Assembly: GCA_017547245.1 (NCBI GenBank)
Contig: JAFYQD010000009.1
Span: forward strand, 1-64,000
Direction of reading: 5' to 3'
Length of the DNA stretch: 64,000 nt
DNA from: Oscillospiraceae bacterium
GTDB taxonomy: Bacteria > Bacillota > Clostridia > Oscillospirales > Ruminococcaceae
The number at the start of each line of letters is the position of its first letter. Within the stretch, counting starts at the first letter, position 1. Shown here one piece after another: positions 54,430-62,538 of this stretch. The notes beneath the pieces were generated by a model that searched no databases, had not been told where the DNA came from, and saw only the letters and a list, made by a program, of their open reading frames with translations. A program made the position numbers and the translations under genes.

Positions 54430-54469
54430 ACAGACAACCCGGCGGAGTTCTATCCGCCGGGTTGTCTGT
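54430..54469 (-). terminator. Long hairpin after hppA
   Basis: A 17-bp perfect stem (ACAGACAACCCGGCGGA and its complement) with a 6-nt loop lies between the hppA stop and cimA. The following U tract is short and interrupted, so termination may be partial. Confidence 0.75.
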
Positions 54470-54500
54470 GGTCTATTTTCAAATTATGAAGGGTATCAAA

Positions 54501-56579
54501 TTAAAACAGGCTGAAGTTGATGAATACCGAAGCAAATACGATGGCAACGATAGACAGCAGCTTGATCAGAATGTTGATGGAAGGACCGGAGGTATCCTTG
54601 AAGGGGTCACCTACGGTATCGCCAACAACAGCAGCCTTGTGGCAATCGGAGCCCTTGCCGCCGTGGTGGCCGCCTTCGATGTACTTCTTGGCATTATCCC
54701 AAGCGCCGCCGGCGTTGGACATCATGATGGCCAGAGCAAAACCGGAAATGGTAGCGCCAGCCAGCATACCGGCAACACCGTTTACGCCCAGAACCAGGCC
54801 AACGATGATGGGGCAAACCAGAGTGAGGATAGCGGGAGCCATCATTTCCTTCTGGGAAGCCTTGGTGCACAGGTCAACACAGGTGGTGTAGTCAGGCTTG
54901 CCTTCACCGGTCATGATGCCGGCGATTTCACGGAACTGACGACGAACTTCGATAACGATGCTCTGGGCAGCACGGCCAACCGATTCCATGGTCATGGCAC
55001 CGAAAACGAAGGGCAGCATAGCGCCAACGAACAGGCCAACCAGAACAGCAGGATTGATGATGCTCAGGTCGAATACAAAGTCGGGCTTGATGGTCTTGAC
55101 CTGATCAACAAAGGAAGCGATCAGAGCCAGAGCGGTAAGAGCAGCGGAGCCGATGGCAAAGCCCTTGCCGGTAGCGGCAGTGGTGTTGCCCAGGGCGTCC
55201 AGAGCGTCGGTACGTTCACGAACCTGGGGTTCCAGGCCGGCCATTTCGGCAATGCCGCCGGCGTTATCGGCTACGGGGCCGTAAGCGTCGGTAGCCAGGG
55301 TGATGCCCAGGGTGGACAGCATGCCAACAGCAGACATACCAATACCAAACATGCCGTTGTCGCCGCCGCCGGGGGCAAAGTAAGCGATCAGAACAGCGAT
55401 GCCAACAATGATTACAGGGATAGCGGTGGAAACCATGCCCAGGCTGAGGCCGCCGATGATGATGGTGGCAGAACCGGTTTCAGAGTTGCCGGCCAGCTTC
55501 TGGGTGGGCTTGAAAGTATCGGAAGTGTAGTATTCGGTGATCTTGCCGATCAGTACACCGGCAATCAGACCGGCCAGAATGGCAACATAGATGCCCATAT
55601 TGCCTTCACCCAGGCAGATGTTTACCAGGAAGTAAGCAGCAACAGCTACGATGATGGAGCTGATGTTGGTGCCGCGGCTCAGGGTCTTGAGCAGGTTCTT
55701 CTGAGAAGCATCTTCACCGGTCTTTACAAAGAAGGTGCCGATGATGGAAGCGAGAATGCCAACGGCGGAAAGAGCCATGGGCAGAGCAAAACCGGCAATG
55801 CCATAGCCGGCAGCAACACCCAGAGCAGCAGCCGAAATACGGGCGCCTGCATAGGATTCATACAGGTCGCTGCCCATACCGGCAACGTCGCCTACGTTAT
55901 CGCCTACGTTGTCGGCAATAACAGCGGGGTTACGGGGGTCATCTTCGGGGATACCGGCTTCAACCTTACCAACCAGGTCAGCGCCAACGTCAGCAGCCTT
56001 GGTAAAGATACCGCCGCCAACACGGGCAAACAGAGCCATGGCCGAAGCACCCATACCAAAGGTTACCATGGGGGTGGCAATAGCCTGGGCACGGGTTACG
56101 GGGTCGAGGTCACGGAACCACCAGTTGAGGAAGTAGTACCAGATAGCGGTATCCAGCATACCCAGACCAACTACAACAAAGCCCATAACAGCACCGGCAG
56201 AGAATGCTATGTTCAGGCCCTTGTTCAGGGAGTTACGTGCAGCATTGGCGGTACGTGCGTTGGCGTTGGTGGCAATCTTCATGCCAAAGTAGCCGGAAAG
56301 GGCGGAGAAGAAACCGCCGGTAATAAAAGCAACGGGAATAAAAGCATTAACATAGCCCAGGAAGGCCAGAACGGTCAGAACGGCAACTACAATGGCAAAT
56401 ACCACTGCAACACCCTTATACTGACGAGCCAGGAAGGCATTGGCACCGGTACGGATATAGCCGGCCAGTTCCTTCATGCGGTCAGTACCTTCGCTTTCTT
56501 TCATGACGCGCTTTGCCAGAATCAGTGCGAAAATAATGGCAGCGGCAGCGCCAATGGGGGTCAAAAACATCAGATCCAT
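54501..56579 (-). CDS. hppA: Membrane-bound ion-pumping pyrophosphatase (K+-dependent type)
   Basis: Couples pyrophosphate hydrolysis to Na+ and/or H+ export. The 692-residue protein has about 16 helices, the hydrolysis motif DNVGDNVGDVAGMGSDLYESY near residue 225, and DTVGDPFKDTSGPS near the C-terminus. The segment GNTTAATGKGFAIGSAAL has Ala where K+-independent pumps have Lys, so it should be the K+-dependent class; Na+ pumping is likely but not decided by sequence alone. GAGGG precedes ATG 56579. A promoter TTGACA-17-TAGCAT lies upstream. Confidence 0.96.
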   Translation of the reverse strand: MDLMFLTPIGAAAAIIFALILAKRVMKESEGTDRMKELAGYIRTGANAFLARQYKGVAVVFAIVVAVLTVLAFLGYVNAFIPVAFITGGFFSALSGYFGMKIATNANARTANAARNSLNKGLNIAFSAGAVMGFVVVGLGMLDTAIWYYFLNWWFRDLDPVTRAQAIATPMVTFGMGASAMALFARVGGGIFTKAADVGADLVGKVEAGIPEDDPRNPAVIADNVGDNVGDVAGMGSDLYESYAGARISAAALGVAAGYGIAGFALPMALSAVGILASIIGTFFVKTGEDASQKNLLKTLSRGTNISSIIVAVAAYFLVNICLGEGNMGIYVAILAGLIAGVLIGKITEYYTSDTFKPTQKLAGNSETGSATIIIGGLSLGMVSTAIPVIIVGIAVLIAYFAPGGGDNGMFGIGMSAVGMLSTLGITLATDAYGPVADNAGGIAEMAGLEPQVRERTDALDALGNTTAATGKGFAIGSAALTALALIASFVDQVKTIKPDFVFDLSIINPAVLVGLFVGAMLPFVFGAMTMESVGRAAQSIVIEVRRQFREIAGIMTGEGKPDYTTCVDLCTKASQKEMMAPAILTLVCPIIVGLVLGVNGVAGMLAGATISGFALAIMMSNAGGAWDNAKKYIEGGHHGGKGSDCHKAAVVGDTVGDPFKDTSGPSINILIKLLSIVAIVFASVFINFSLF

Positions 56580-56626
56580 GTGATACCCTCTTTTCTCTCG
56601 TTCAGAATGTTTGAAAACTCGATGGT

Positions 56627-56666
56627 TAACAATTGTTATGCTACTTCATTTATGATTACTTGTCAA
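56627..56666 (-). promoter_or_regulatory. Promoter of hppA with start-site palindrome
   Basis: TTGACA (56666-56661), 17-bp spacer, TAGCAT (56643-56638). The perfect palindrome TAACAATTGTTA (56627-56638) abuts the -10 and covers the start-site region, so it may be an operator. Confidence 0.7.
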
Positions 56667-56848
56667 TATACAAATCATCTAAAACTGTAGTTTATGAATT
56701 ATAATCCTGCATATTTTCAGTATTTAGTTCATTTTTCGTTGATTTGGGGTGTATAACGGTTTATTTTTGCAATTTCCCTAAACTAAAAATTCATTATTTG
56801 CATTTGTATATAAATATTCTCAAATGCAAACTTACAACCATGAAACAT
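56667..56848. other. AT-rich intergenic stretch with dyad TTTGCATTTG / CAAATGCAAA
   Basis: Between divergent hppA and chrA there is about 330 bp without a gene. It is strongly AT-rich. The only structure I see besides promoters is a perfect 10-bp inverted repeat at 56797-56806 and 56821-56830, with a 14-bp spacer, ending 18 bp before the chrA -35. It is in operator position for an activator or repressor of chrA. Confidence 0.65.
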
Positions 56849-56877
56849 TTGACTCAACCGTCTAAAAAGACTACAAT
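56849..56877 (+). promoter_or_regulatory. Promoter of the chrA pair
   Basis: TTGACT (56849-56854), 17-bp spacer, TACAAT (56872-56877), 31 bp before the start codon. Confidence 0.75.
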
Positions 56878-56908
56878 AGATTAAAATCAACCCGAAAGGA
56901 ACGTTCCT

Positions 56909-57484
56909 GTGAAAAACGCATCTTCAACCAACAAATACTGGGAACTTTTTTCCACTTTTTTTAAGATAGGAGCCTTTACCTTTGGCGGCGGTTATGCCAT
57001 GATACCGCTTATTCAGCGTGAAACGGTAGAAAACCACGAATGGATTTCGGAAGAAGACATGATGAATATGGTGGCCATTGCCGAATCGACCCCCGGTGTA
57101 CTGGCGGTAAACAGCGCCACCTTTGTGGGCTGCCGTGTTGCAGGCTTCTGGGGTGCCGTATGCGCCACCTTTGGCGTGGTGCTTCCCTCCTTTGTTCTTA
57201 TCTGCATCCTCAGCCTCTTCTACCTCAGCTTTCTGCAGAACAAATGGGTGGCTGCAGCTTTCAGCGGTATCCGCTGCGCTGTGGTTTTGCTGATGGCCAA
57301 CGCTGTGGTCAAGCTTTCCAAACAGGTCGAGTTCTCCTTTATATATATACTGCTGGCCGTACTGGCCTTTGTGCTGGCTGTCTTTACCAACATTGACACC
57401 ATCCTGATTCTGATTGCAGCCGGAGTCATCGGCGTATTCTATGCCACATGGAAGAAAAACAGCACCGACCGAAAGGAGGCCTAG
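56909..57484 (+). CDS. chrA: Chromate transporter family protein, half-size (first of pair)
   Basis: A 191-residue half-size ChrA protein with five to six helices and the CHR signature FGGGYAMIPLIQRETV near residue 25, plus AIAESTPGVLAVNSATFVG and FGVVLPSFVLI. Short CHR proteins usually come as adjacent pairs that assemble into one transporter. Substrate is by family chromate, but in Clostridia this is often untested. GTG 56909 follows GAAAGGAA. The second half is encoded 4 bp after this one's stop. Confidence 0.9.
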   Translation: MKNASSTNKYWELFSTFFKIGAFTFGGGYAMIPLIQRETVENHEWISEEDMMNMVAIAESTPGVLAVNSATFVGCRVAGFWGAVCATFGVVLPSFVLICILSLFYLSFLQNKWVAAAFSGIRCAVVLLMANAVVKLSKQVEFSFIYILLAVLAFVLAVFTNIDTILILIAAGVIGVFYATWKKNSTDRKEA

Positions 57485-57488
57485 TAAC

Positions 57489-58073
57489 ATGGCAGCTTTT
57501 CTGGAAATGTTCTGGGTTTTCTTTAAGATAGGTCTTTTCACCATTGGCGGCGGCTATGCCATGATACCCATGATCACCGACCAGGTGGTGGGCAAAGGCT
57601 GGCTTTCCCTTCCCCAACTGATTGACTTCATTGCCGTAAGCGAAAGCACCCCCGGCCCCTTTGCCGTAAACATTGCCACCTTTGTGGGCATGGAACAGGC
57701 AGGTGTTCTTGGGGCAATCTTTACCACACTTGGTGTAATACTCCCCTCGTTTATTATTATCTACCTTATCTCAACCCTGTTTTATGACCGTTTTATCGGC
57801 AACCACATTGTGCAGGGGGCCCTTTCGGGCATTCGTCCTGCGGTGCTGGGGCTGATTGCCTCGGCAGCACTGACCGTACTGCTGAGCGCCGTTTTCGGCG
57901 GAGCTGAAATCACCCAGGGCGTGGGAGCTTTGATAGAAGGCTTCCGCCTGCCCAGCCTGATTATTCTGCTGATCCTTATTGTAATCAAGCGTTTTAAGAA
58001 AAAGATTCATCCCATCCTGCTTATTTCTGTTGCGGCAGCACTGGGTATTCTGTTCAGCCTTCTTCCCTTCTGA
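57489..58073 (+). CDS. chrA: Chromate transporter family protein, half-size (second of pair)
   Basis: A 194-residue partner of the preceding protein, with IGGGYAMIPMITDQVVGKG near residue 18, AVSESTPGPFAVNIATFVGMEQAG, and LGVILPSFIIIYLIS. The order of motifs repeats that of the first half, as expected for duplicated halves with inverse topology. ATG 57489 is preceded by AAAGGAGG that lies within the end of the first gene. The nth gene follows by 15 bp and is likely cotranscribed. Confidence 0.9.
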   Translation: MAAFLEMFWVFFKIGLFTIGGGYAMIPMITDQVVGKGWLSLPQLIDFIAVSESTPGPFAVNIATFVGMEQAGVLGAIFTTLGVILPSFIIIYLISTLFYDRFIGNHIVQGALSGIRPAVLGLIASAALTVLLSAVFGGAEITQGVGALIEGFRLPSLIILLILIVIKRFKKKIHPILLISVAAALGILFSLLPF

Positions 58074-58088
58074 TTGAAAGGAGACCAT

Positions 58089-58769
58089 ATGAAACACTCC
58101 AAAAAGTCTTTGCGCGAGCGTGCGGTAAAAATTGTTGACGCGCTGGAGCAGGTTTACCCTGCCAAATGCTCGCTGGATTATACCAAACCCCATGAACTGC
58201 TGATTGCCGTCCGCCTTTCGGCACAATGCACCGACGCCCGTGTAAACATGGTCACCGGTGACCTGTTTGCTGCCTATCCTACGCCTCAGGCATTTGCCGA
58301 AGCCAAAGTAGAGGATGTGGAAGAACTGATCAAATCCTGCGGACTCTATAAAACCAAGGCCAAAGACCTTGTGGGCATTGGCAGGATGCTGGTGGAGGAC
58401 TATAACGGTGTTGTCCCCGATACCATTGAGGAGCTGGTTAAGCTGCCCGGTGTTGGCCGCAAAACCGCCAACCTTGTGGTGGGTGACATCTACGGCAAAC
58501 CTGCCGTAGTCTGCGACACCCATTGCATCCGCATCACTAACCTGCTGGGCCTGACCGAAGGCAAAGACCCGTTGAAGGTGGAAATGCAGCTTCGTGACAT
58601 TCTGCCCATGGAACGGGCCAACGATTTCTGTCATCGTCTGGTGCTGTTTGGCCGTGACACCTGCATTGCACGCCGTCCCCAGTGCCAAAACTGTCCGCTG
58701 AAGGAACTGTGCGACTATGGAAAGAATCCGCAACCTGCAGCCAAAAAGAAAACCGAAGCCAAAAAATGA
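58089..58769 (+). CDS. nth: Endonuclease III
   Basis: DNA glycosylase/AP lyase for oxidised pyrimidines. The 226-residue protein has the helix-hairpin-helix LPGVGRKTANLVVG near 117 with the catalytic Lys, the catalytic Asp in VVCDTHCIRI, and the [4Fe-4S] ligands C-x6-C-x2-C-x5-C in CIARRPQCQNCPLKELC. A Lys-rich tail follows. ATG 58089 has GAAAGGAG upstream. The position after chrA is not a known functional link. Confidence 0.96.
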   Translation: MKHSKKSLRERAVKIVDALEQVYPAKCSLDYTKPHELLIAVRLSAQCTDARVNMVTGDLFAAYPTPQAFAEAKVEDVEELIKSCGLYKTKAKDLVGIGRMLVEDYNGVVPDTIEELVKLPGVGRKTANLVVGDIYGKPAVVCDTHCIRITNLLGLTEGKDPLKVEMQLRDILPMERANDFCHRLVLFGRDTCIARRPQCQNCPLKELCDYGKNPQPAAKKKTEAKK

Positions 58770-58777
58770 AAACATAA

Positions 58778-58805
58778 AAGCCCCCATCCAAACGGATGGG
58801 GGCTT
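58778..58805. terminator. Bidirectional terminator between nth and the helicase gene
   Basis: AAGCCCCCATCC-aaac-GGATGGGGGCTT with TGCTTTTT on the plus side and A-rich flank on the other. Confidence 0.88.
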
Positions 58806-58810
58806 GCTTT

Positions 58811-59956
58811 TTACCAAAGGGAGTCAACCAGCTTCATGGTGTCCTTGACCACAGGGGCAAGTTCAATCACTTCGCTGTGGGTCAGGGTGAGCATGCGGCG
58901 CATCTTTGTTTCTTCTTCGGCAGAATAGAACAGATAGGAAACGCCGGTTTTCTGGGCACGGCCGGTACGGCCGATGCGGTGGATGTAGTATTCGTTTTCC
59001 TGAGGCATATCGTAGTTGAATACGGCCTCCACATCGTCCACGTCGATGCCGCGTGCCGCAACGTCGGTGGCAATCAGCATATGGAATTTGCCATCCTTGA
59101 ACTTGGCAAGAATGGAGTTGCGTTCCGACTGCTTCATATCACCGTGGATGCATTCGGCCTTCAGGCCCTTTTCGGCCAACTGTTCGCTGAGGCGAGCGGT
59201 GGTGTACTTGGTGTTGCAGAAGACCATAACCCGGGTAAAGCCTTCGCTTTCCATCAGGCTGCACAGGTTTGCCAGCTTCTGGCGGCCCATGCACTTCATG
59301 ATATACTGCTTGATCTGGGGACGGCTTTCTTCCACAGGACGCACGGTAACTTCTTCGGCATCACGCTGGTACATCCAACCGATATCCATAACCTCACGGC
59401 TGATGGTAGCCGAGAACATTGCCACCTGCCGGCGGGCAGGCATGCTGTCAATCAGTTTGCGTACATCCTGATAAAAGCCCATGCTGAGCATTTCGTCGGC
59501 TTCGTCCAAAACAATGGTGGTAACCTTATTCAGGTTTACGTTGCGGCGCTTCATATGGTCCATCAGACGGCCGGGGGTGGCAACCACAATTTGGGCGCCC
59601 TTTTTGAAGCCTTCAATCTGTTTGCCCATGGGCATGCCGCCGGTGGCTGCCACAATGCGCAGGCCGGGCAGGAACTGGGAAAGTTCACGAAGTTCATCAC
59701 GGATCTGCATGGCAAGTTCACGGGTGGGGGCCAGAATAACCGCCTGGGGATAATTGGCTTTGCGGTCAATTTTTTCGATGATGGGAACACCAAAGGCCAC
59801 GGTTTTGCCGGTGCCGGTGGGGGCCTTGGCAATGATGTCCTTGCCCTGCTGCATCACAGGGATGGCGTTCTGCTGGATTTCGGTAAGGGCAGTAAAGCCC
59901 ATGGCATCCAATGCCTTCTGTATTTCGGGAATTATGTTAATGGACAGGTCGGTCAA
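58811..59956 (-). CDS. DEAD-box ATP-dependent RNA helicase
   Basis: A 381-residue helicase with all core motifs: Q motif (FTALTEIQQNAIP), I APTGTGKT, Ia PTRELA, Ib TPGRL, II DEAD, III SAT, V ATDVAARGID, VI HRIGRTGRA. There is almost no C-terminal extension, so it is a minimal helicase rather than CshA or DbpA type. It probably aids RNA folding or ribosome assembly. Start is TTG 59956 preceded by AAAGGAAAG; no earlier start fits the family. Confidence 0.95.
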   Translation of the reverse strand: MTDLSINIIPEIQKALDAMGFTALTEIQQNAIPVMQQGKDIIAKAPTGTGKTVAFGVPIIEKIDRKANYPQAVILAPTRELAMQIRDELRELSQFLPGLRIVAATGGMPMGKQIEGFKKGAQIVVATPGRLMDHMKRRNVNLNKVTTIVLDEADEMLSMGFYQDVRKLIDSMPARRQVAMFSATISREVMDIGWMYQRDAEEVTVRPVEESRPQIKQYIMKCMGRQKLANLCSLMESEGFTRVMVFCNTKYTTARLSEQLAEKGLKAECIHGDMKQSERNSILAKFKDGKFHMLIATDVAARGIDVDDVEAVFNYDMPQENEYYIHRIGRTGRAQKTGVSYLFYSAEEETKMRRMLTLTHSEVIELAPVVKDTMKLVDSLW

Positions 59957-60069
59957 ATTGATTCTTTCCTTTCATTTTTTGGCTTATGCCTGCGTTTTCT
60001 CGCTATTGTTCTTTCTATTTAATCGCAGCCATTATACCAAAAACAGTTGTGGTTGTCCAATGCCAAAAA

Positions 60070-60456
60070 TCAGCCTTCAAAGCGTCTGCGCAGCCGTCGG
60101 CACAGCACCATAACAGGCAGACAAAGCAGACACCACAGCGCCGAATAAAGGAGGCAAATCTGTCCCTTGAAGTGAAACGGCTGGTTGGAATAATCCCACA
60201 CCTTCATTTTAAGCAGCCTGTTGAACATCAGTCCTGCCGAAAGCTCCACCATGGTAATAACACCACCTCCTGCCAGACACTGCTTCCACAGCCGCAGATG
60301 GGATATTTTCCGGCTGAGGCGATAAAGCAGACCAAAGCAAACTCCACCCGTAGCGGTCATGGTCCAGCTGGTGTACCCTCTCCACAACAGTTCCAGGGCG
60401 GTATAGCCCACCGACCCCACCACATAAACCAATGCATTTTCTTTTTTGCCGAGCAT
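60070..60456 (-). CDS. Small membrane protein, PF06541 (putative ABC-transporter type IV) family
   Basis: A 128-residue protein with four hydrophobic segments. Family-like residues are YTALELLWRGYTSWTM near residue 18, ITMVELSAGLMFNRLLKMKVWDYSNQPFHFKGQICLLYSALWC in the second half. Family members are clostridial membrane proteins of unknown role, also named CmpB-like. It is only about one domain long. Start at ATG 60456 follows AAGGGAAG. The gene is divergent from trmD and has no close same-strand partner. Confidence 0.82.
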   Translation of the reverse strand: MLGKKENALVYVVGSVGYTALELLWRGYTSWTMTATGGVCFGLLYRLSRKISHLRLWKQCLAGGGVITMVELSAGLMFNRLLKMKVWDYSNQPFHFKGQICLLYSALWCLLCLPVMVLCRRLRRRFEG

Positions 60457-60515
60457 AATGGCAGCACTTCCCTTCTGTTTGGATTAGTGTTGCCGCCCAA
60501 AAACAAAATAGTCCC

Positions 60516-60544
60516 TTGGTTTTATGTCAGCCGCATGGTAAACT
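60516..60544 (+). promoter_or_regulatory. Promoter of trmD
   Basis: TTGGTT (60516-60521), 17-bp spacer, TAAACT (60539-60544), 40 bp before the start codon. Confidence 0.55.
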
Positions 60545-60584
60545 GTATTGCAGAAAAGCATTGCATTCAAGAAAGGAAAAGCGT

Positions 60585-61319
60585 ATGAAGATTTCGGTTC
60601 TCACCATCTTCCCCGAAAGCTTTGAAAGCTTTTTGGCCACACCGGTGGTCAAGCGTGCCATTGACAAGGGATTGGCTGAAATAGAAATTGTAGACCTGCG
60701 TGAATATGCCGGCGGAAGCTTCCGCCACATTGACGATTCCCCCTATGGCGGCGGACCGGGTATGATAATGCGCTGCCAGCCCATTCTGGATGCTCTTGCC
60801 GCAGCACGCACCCAACAAAGCCACGCCGTTATGCTTTCCCCCAAGGGGCGGCGGTATGACCAGAAGTGCGCACGCCGCTATGCCGCCATGGACCACATTA
60901 TACTGTTGTGCGGTCATTATGAGGGGATCGACGCCCGTGTGGAGTCCCACTTTGACGAACAGCTTTCGCTTGGGGATTATATCCTGACCGGCGGCGAACT
61001 GGCCGCACAGGTGGTCATCGACTCGGTGGTACGCCTGCTCAAAGGGGCGCTGCGTGAAACCGCCACCACCGACGAATCCCACGAAAACGGCCTGCTGGAA
61101 TATCCCCAGTATACCCATCCCGCTGTTTATGAGGGTGAGGCTGTACCGGAAGTACTGCTTTCAGGCAACCACAAAGCCATAGAAGACTGGCGCCGCACAC
61201 AGGCACTGCTTATCACCCGCCAAAACCGCCCCGACCTGTTTGAGGCCTATCCCCTTTCGAACCATGACAAAGAACTGCTGAAAACCGCAGACCAAAAAGC
61301 AGACCAAGCTCTTGAATAA
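60585..61319 (+). CDS. trmD: tRNA (guanine37-N1)-methyltransferase
   Basis: SAM-dependent enzyme that makes m1G37 in tRNAs and prevents frameshifting. The 244-residue SPOUT protein starts MKISVLTIFPESFESF and carries DDSPYGGGPGMIM, the SPKGRRYDQ segment, and the knot LLCGHYEGIDARV and LGDYILTGGELA. Length is typical. It normally sits with rimM and rplS; here neither is adjacent, and the gene stands as its own unit. A terminator follows. Confidence 0.97.
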   Translation: MKISVLTIFPESFESFLATPVVKRAIDKGLAEIEIVDLREYAGGSFRHIDDSPYGGGPGMIMRCQPILDALAAARTQQSHAVMLSPKGRRYDQKCARRYAAMDHIILLCGHYEGIDARVESHFDEQLSLGDYILTGGELAAQVVIDSVVRLLKGALRETATTDESHENGLLEYPQYTHPAVYEGEAVPEVLLSGNHKAIEDWRRTQALLITRQNRPDLFEAYPLSNHDKELLKTADQKADQALE

Positions 61320-61332
61320 CTTTCATAGATTT

Positions 61333-61368
61333 AAGCCGAGTGTTTTCCCGATGGAATGCACTCGGCTT
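61333..61368 (+). terminator. Terminator after trmD
   Basis: AAGCCGAGTG-ttttcccgatggaatg-CACTCGGCTT followed by T6. Confidence 0.85.
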
Positions 61369-61384
61369 TTTTGAACTAAAAATA

Positions 61385-61416
61385 GGAGCATAGCCAAAGA
61401 TACATATATATGCTCC
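61385..61416. other. Inverted repeat GGAGCATA / TATGCTCC
   Basis: Perfect 8-bp arms at 61385-61392 and 61409-61416, extended by AAAAT/TTTT flanks with one mismatch, 16-bp spacer. It lies between trmD and the lysR promoter and may be a second regulator site. Confidence 0.55.
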
Positions 61417-61432
61417 ATTTTCATTGTAATTT

Positions 61433-61488
61433 TCCTATGGTTTTCATAGGATTTGCCTATTGAATTCCCGGCACAATCATAATATAAT
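61433..61488 (+). promoter_or_regulatory. lysR promoter with upstream palindrome
   Basis: TTGAAT (61460-61465), 17-bp spacer, TATAAT (61483-61488). The perfect dyad TCCTATG-gtttt-CATAGGA (61433-61451) ends 8 bp before the -35, a typical place for a LysR-type autoregulatory site. Confidence 0.75.
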
Positions 61489-61523
61489 TTGGTAAGTATT
61501 AGAAAAGCAGGAGAATTTTTGCT

Positions 61524-62441
61524 GTGAACACAAACATTTTGAGATATGTTGTCGCCGTTGCCAAAGAAAAAAGCTTTACCGCTGCGGCCAAAAAACTGTC
61601 TGTTGCACAGCCTTCTTTAAGTCAGAGTATCCGCTCTTTAGAAAAACAACTGGGTGCCCAACTGTTTGACCGCAGCGCCAATCCTCTTACCCTTACCCGT
61701 GCCGGAGAGATTTATATCAAATGGGCCGAACAAACCCTGCGCACCCAATTGCAGATTGAACGCCAGATTACCGACACCGTAGAGGGCACCGACACCATTT
61801 TAAGAATAGGGGCTTCGGCCGAAAGAACCCGTTTTCTTCTTTCGCCGATAATGAAACGTTTTTATGAACTGCGCCCACGCTGCATTGTTCAAATCCATGA
61901 TGTTACCACATCCCAGCTGGTTCGCCTTCTGGAATCGGAAGAAATCGACCTCATGATCGGCACCTTTGAAGTAGACCAAATGCGCTATGCCAGCACCCCC
62001 ATCTGTGATGAGCAGATACTTCTGGCCGTTCCTGCCAGCTTTGACATGGATCTGCCCATGCCCACCCTCAACAATCGCTATCCTGAGGTGGATTTGACCC
62101 TTTTCAAAGATGCTCCGTTTTTGTCTTTGCATTCGGAACAAACGCTGGGCACCACCCTGCGCCAGTTCTGTGCCGCCAGCGGCTTTGTTCCCAACATCCG
62201 TCTGGAATGCCATCTGCTGAGCAATCTGCATAACATGATTGCCGACGGCATCGGCGTTGGGCTGGTGGGCGAACCCTATGTCCGCTATCTGCAGAATGAT
62301 GACAACCGTGTGCGTTATTATTCACTGAAAGGAATGCAGGCCACCCGTCATATTTCGGCGATATACCGCAGCGACCACTATCTTTCTTTGGATGCCCTGA
62401 GTCTGATTAACCTTCTGCAGCGTCAGGCATTGCCGCTTTGA
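61524..62441 (+). CDS. LysR-family transcriptional regulator
   Basis: A 305-residue LTTR. N-terminal winged helix (about 1-60) with SFTAAAKKLSVAQPSLSQSIRSLEKQLGAQLF and RAGEIYIKWA, then an effector-binding periplasmic-binding-like domain (about 90-300). GTG 61524 follows CAGGAGAAT. Target is unknown; there is no divergent enzyme or transporter next to it, so the regulated gene may be distant. Two dyads precede the gene. The 97-bp gap after it contains only a terminator. Confidence 0.93.
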   Translation: MNTNILRYVVAVAKEKSFTAAAKKLSVAQPSLSQSIRSLEKQLGAQLFDRSANPLTLTRAGEIYIKWAEQTLRTQLQIERQITDTVEGTDTILRIGASAERTRFLLSPIMKRFYELRPRCIVQIHDVTTSQLVRLLESEEIDLMIGTFEVDQMRYASTPICDEQILLAVPASFDMDLPMPTLNNRYPEVDLTLFKDAPFLSLHSEQTLGTTLRQFCAASGFVPNIRLECHLLSNLHNMIADGIGVGLVGEPYVRYLQNDDNRVRYYSLKGMQATRHISAIYRSDHYLSLDALSLINLLQRQALPL

Positions 62442-62483
62442 TTGCAGCTTTCATTTTTTTATACTTTTTAAATCATACATAAA

Positions 62484-62521
62484 GAGGCCGCAGCCATCGA
62501 AGCATCGATGACTGCGGCTTT
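62484..62521. terminator. Terminator between lysR and the vWA gene
   Basis: GCCGCAG...CTGCGGC stem with an inner CATCGA/TCGATG helix; TTTTT on the plus side. On the minus strand the U tract is weak. Confidence 0.75.
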
Positions 62522-62538
62522 TTAAGTTATGGCTGCAC

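Noticed and set aside
54399..56690. 763-codon open frame on the plus strand opposite hppA
   Set aside because: Shadow of hppA, rich in Gly/Asn/Gln as expected for antisense of a hydrophobic protein.
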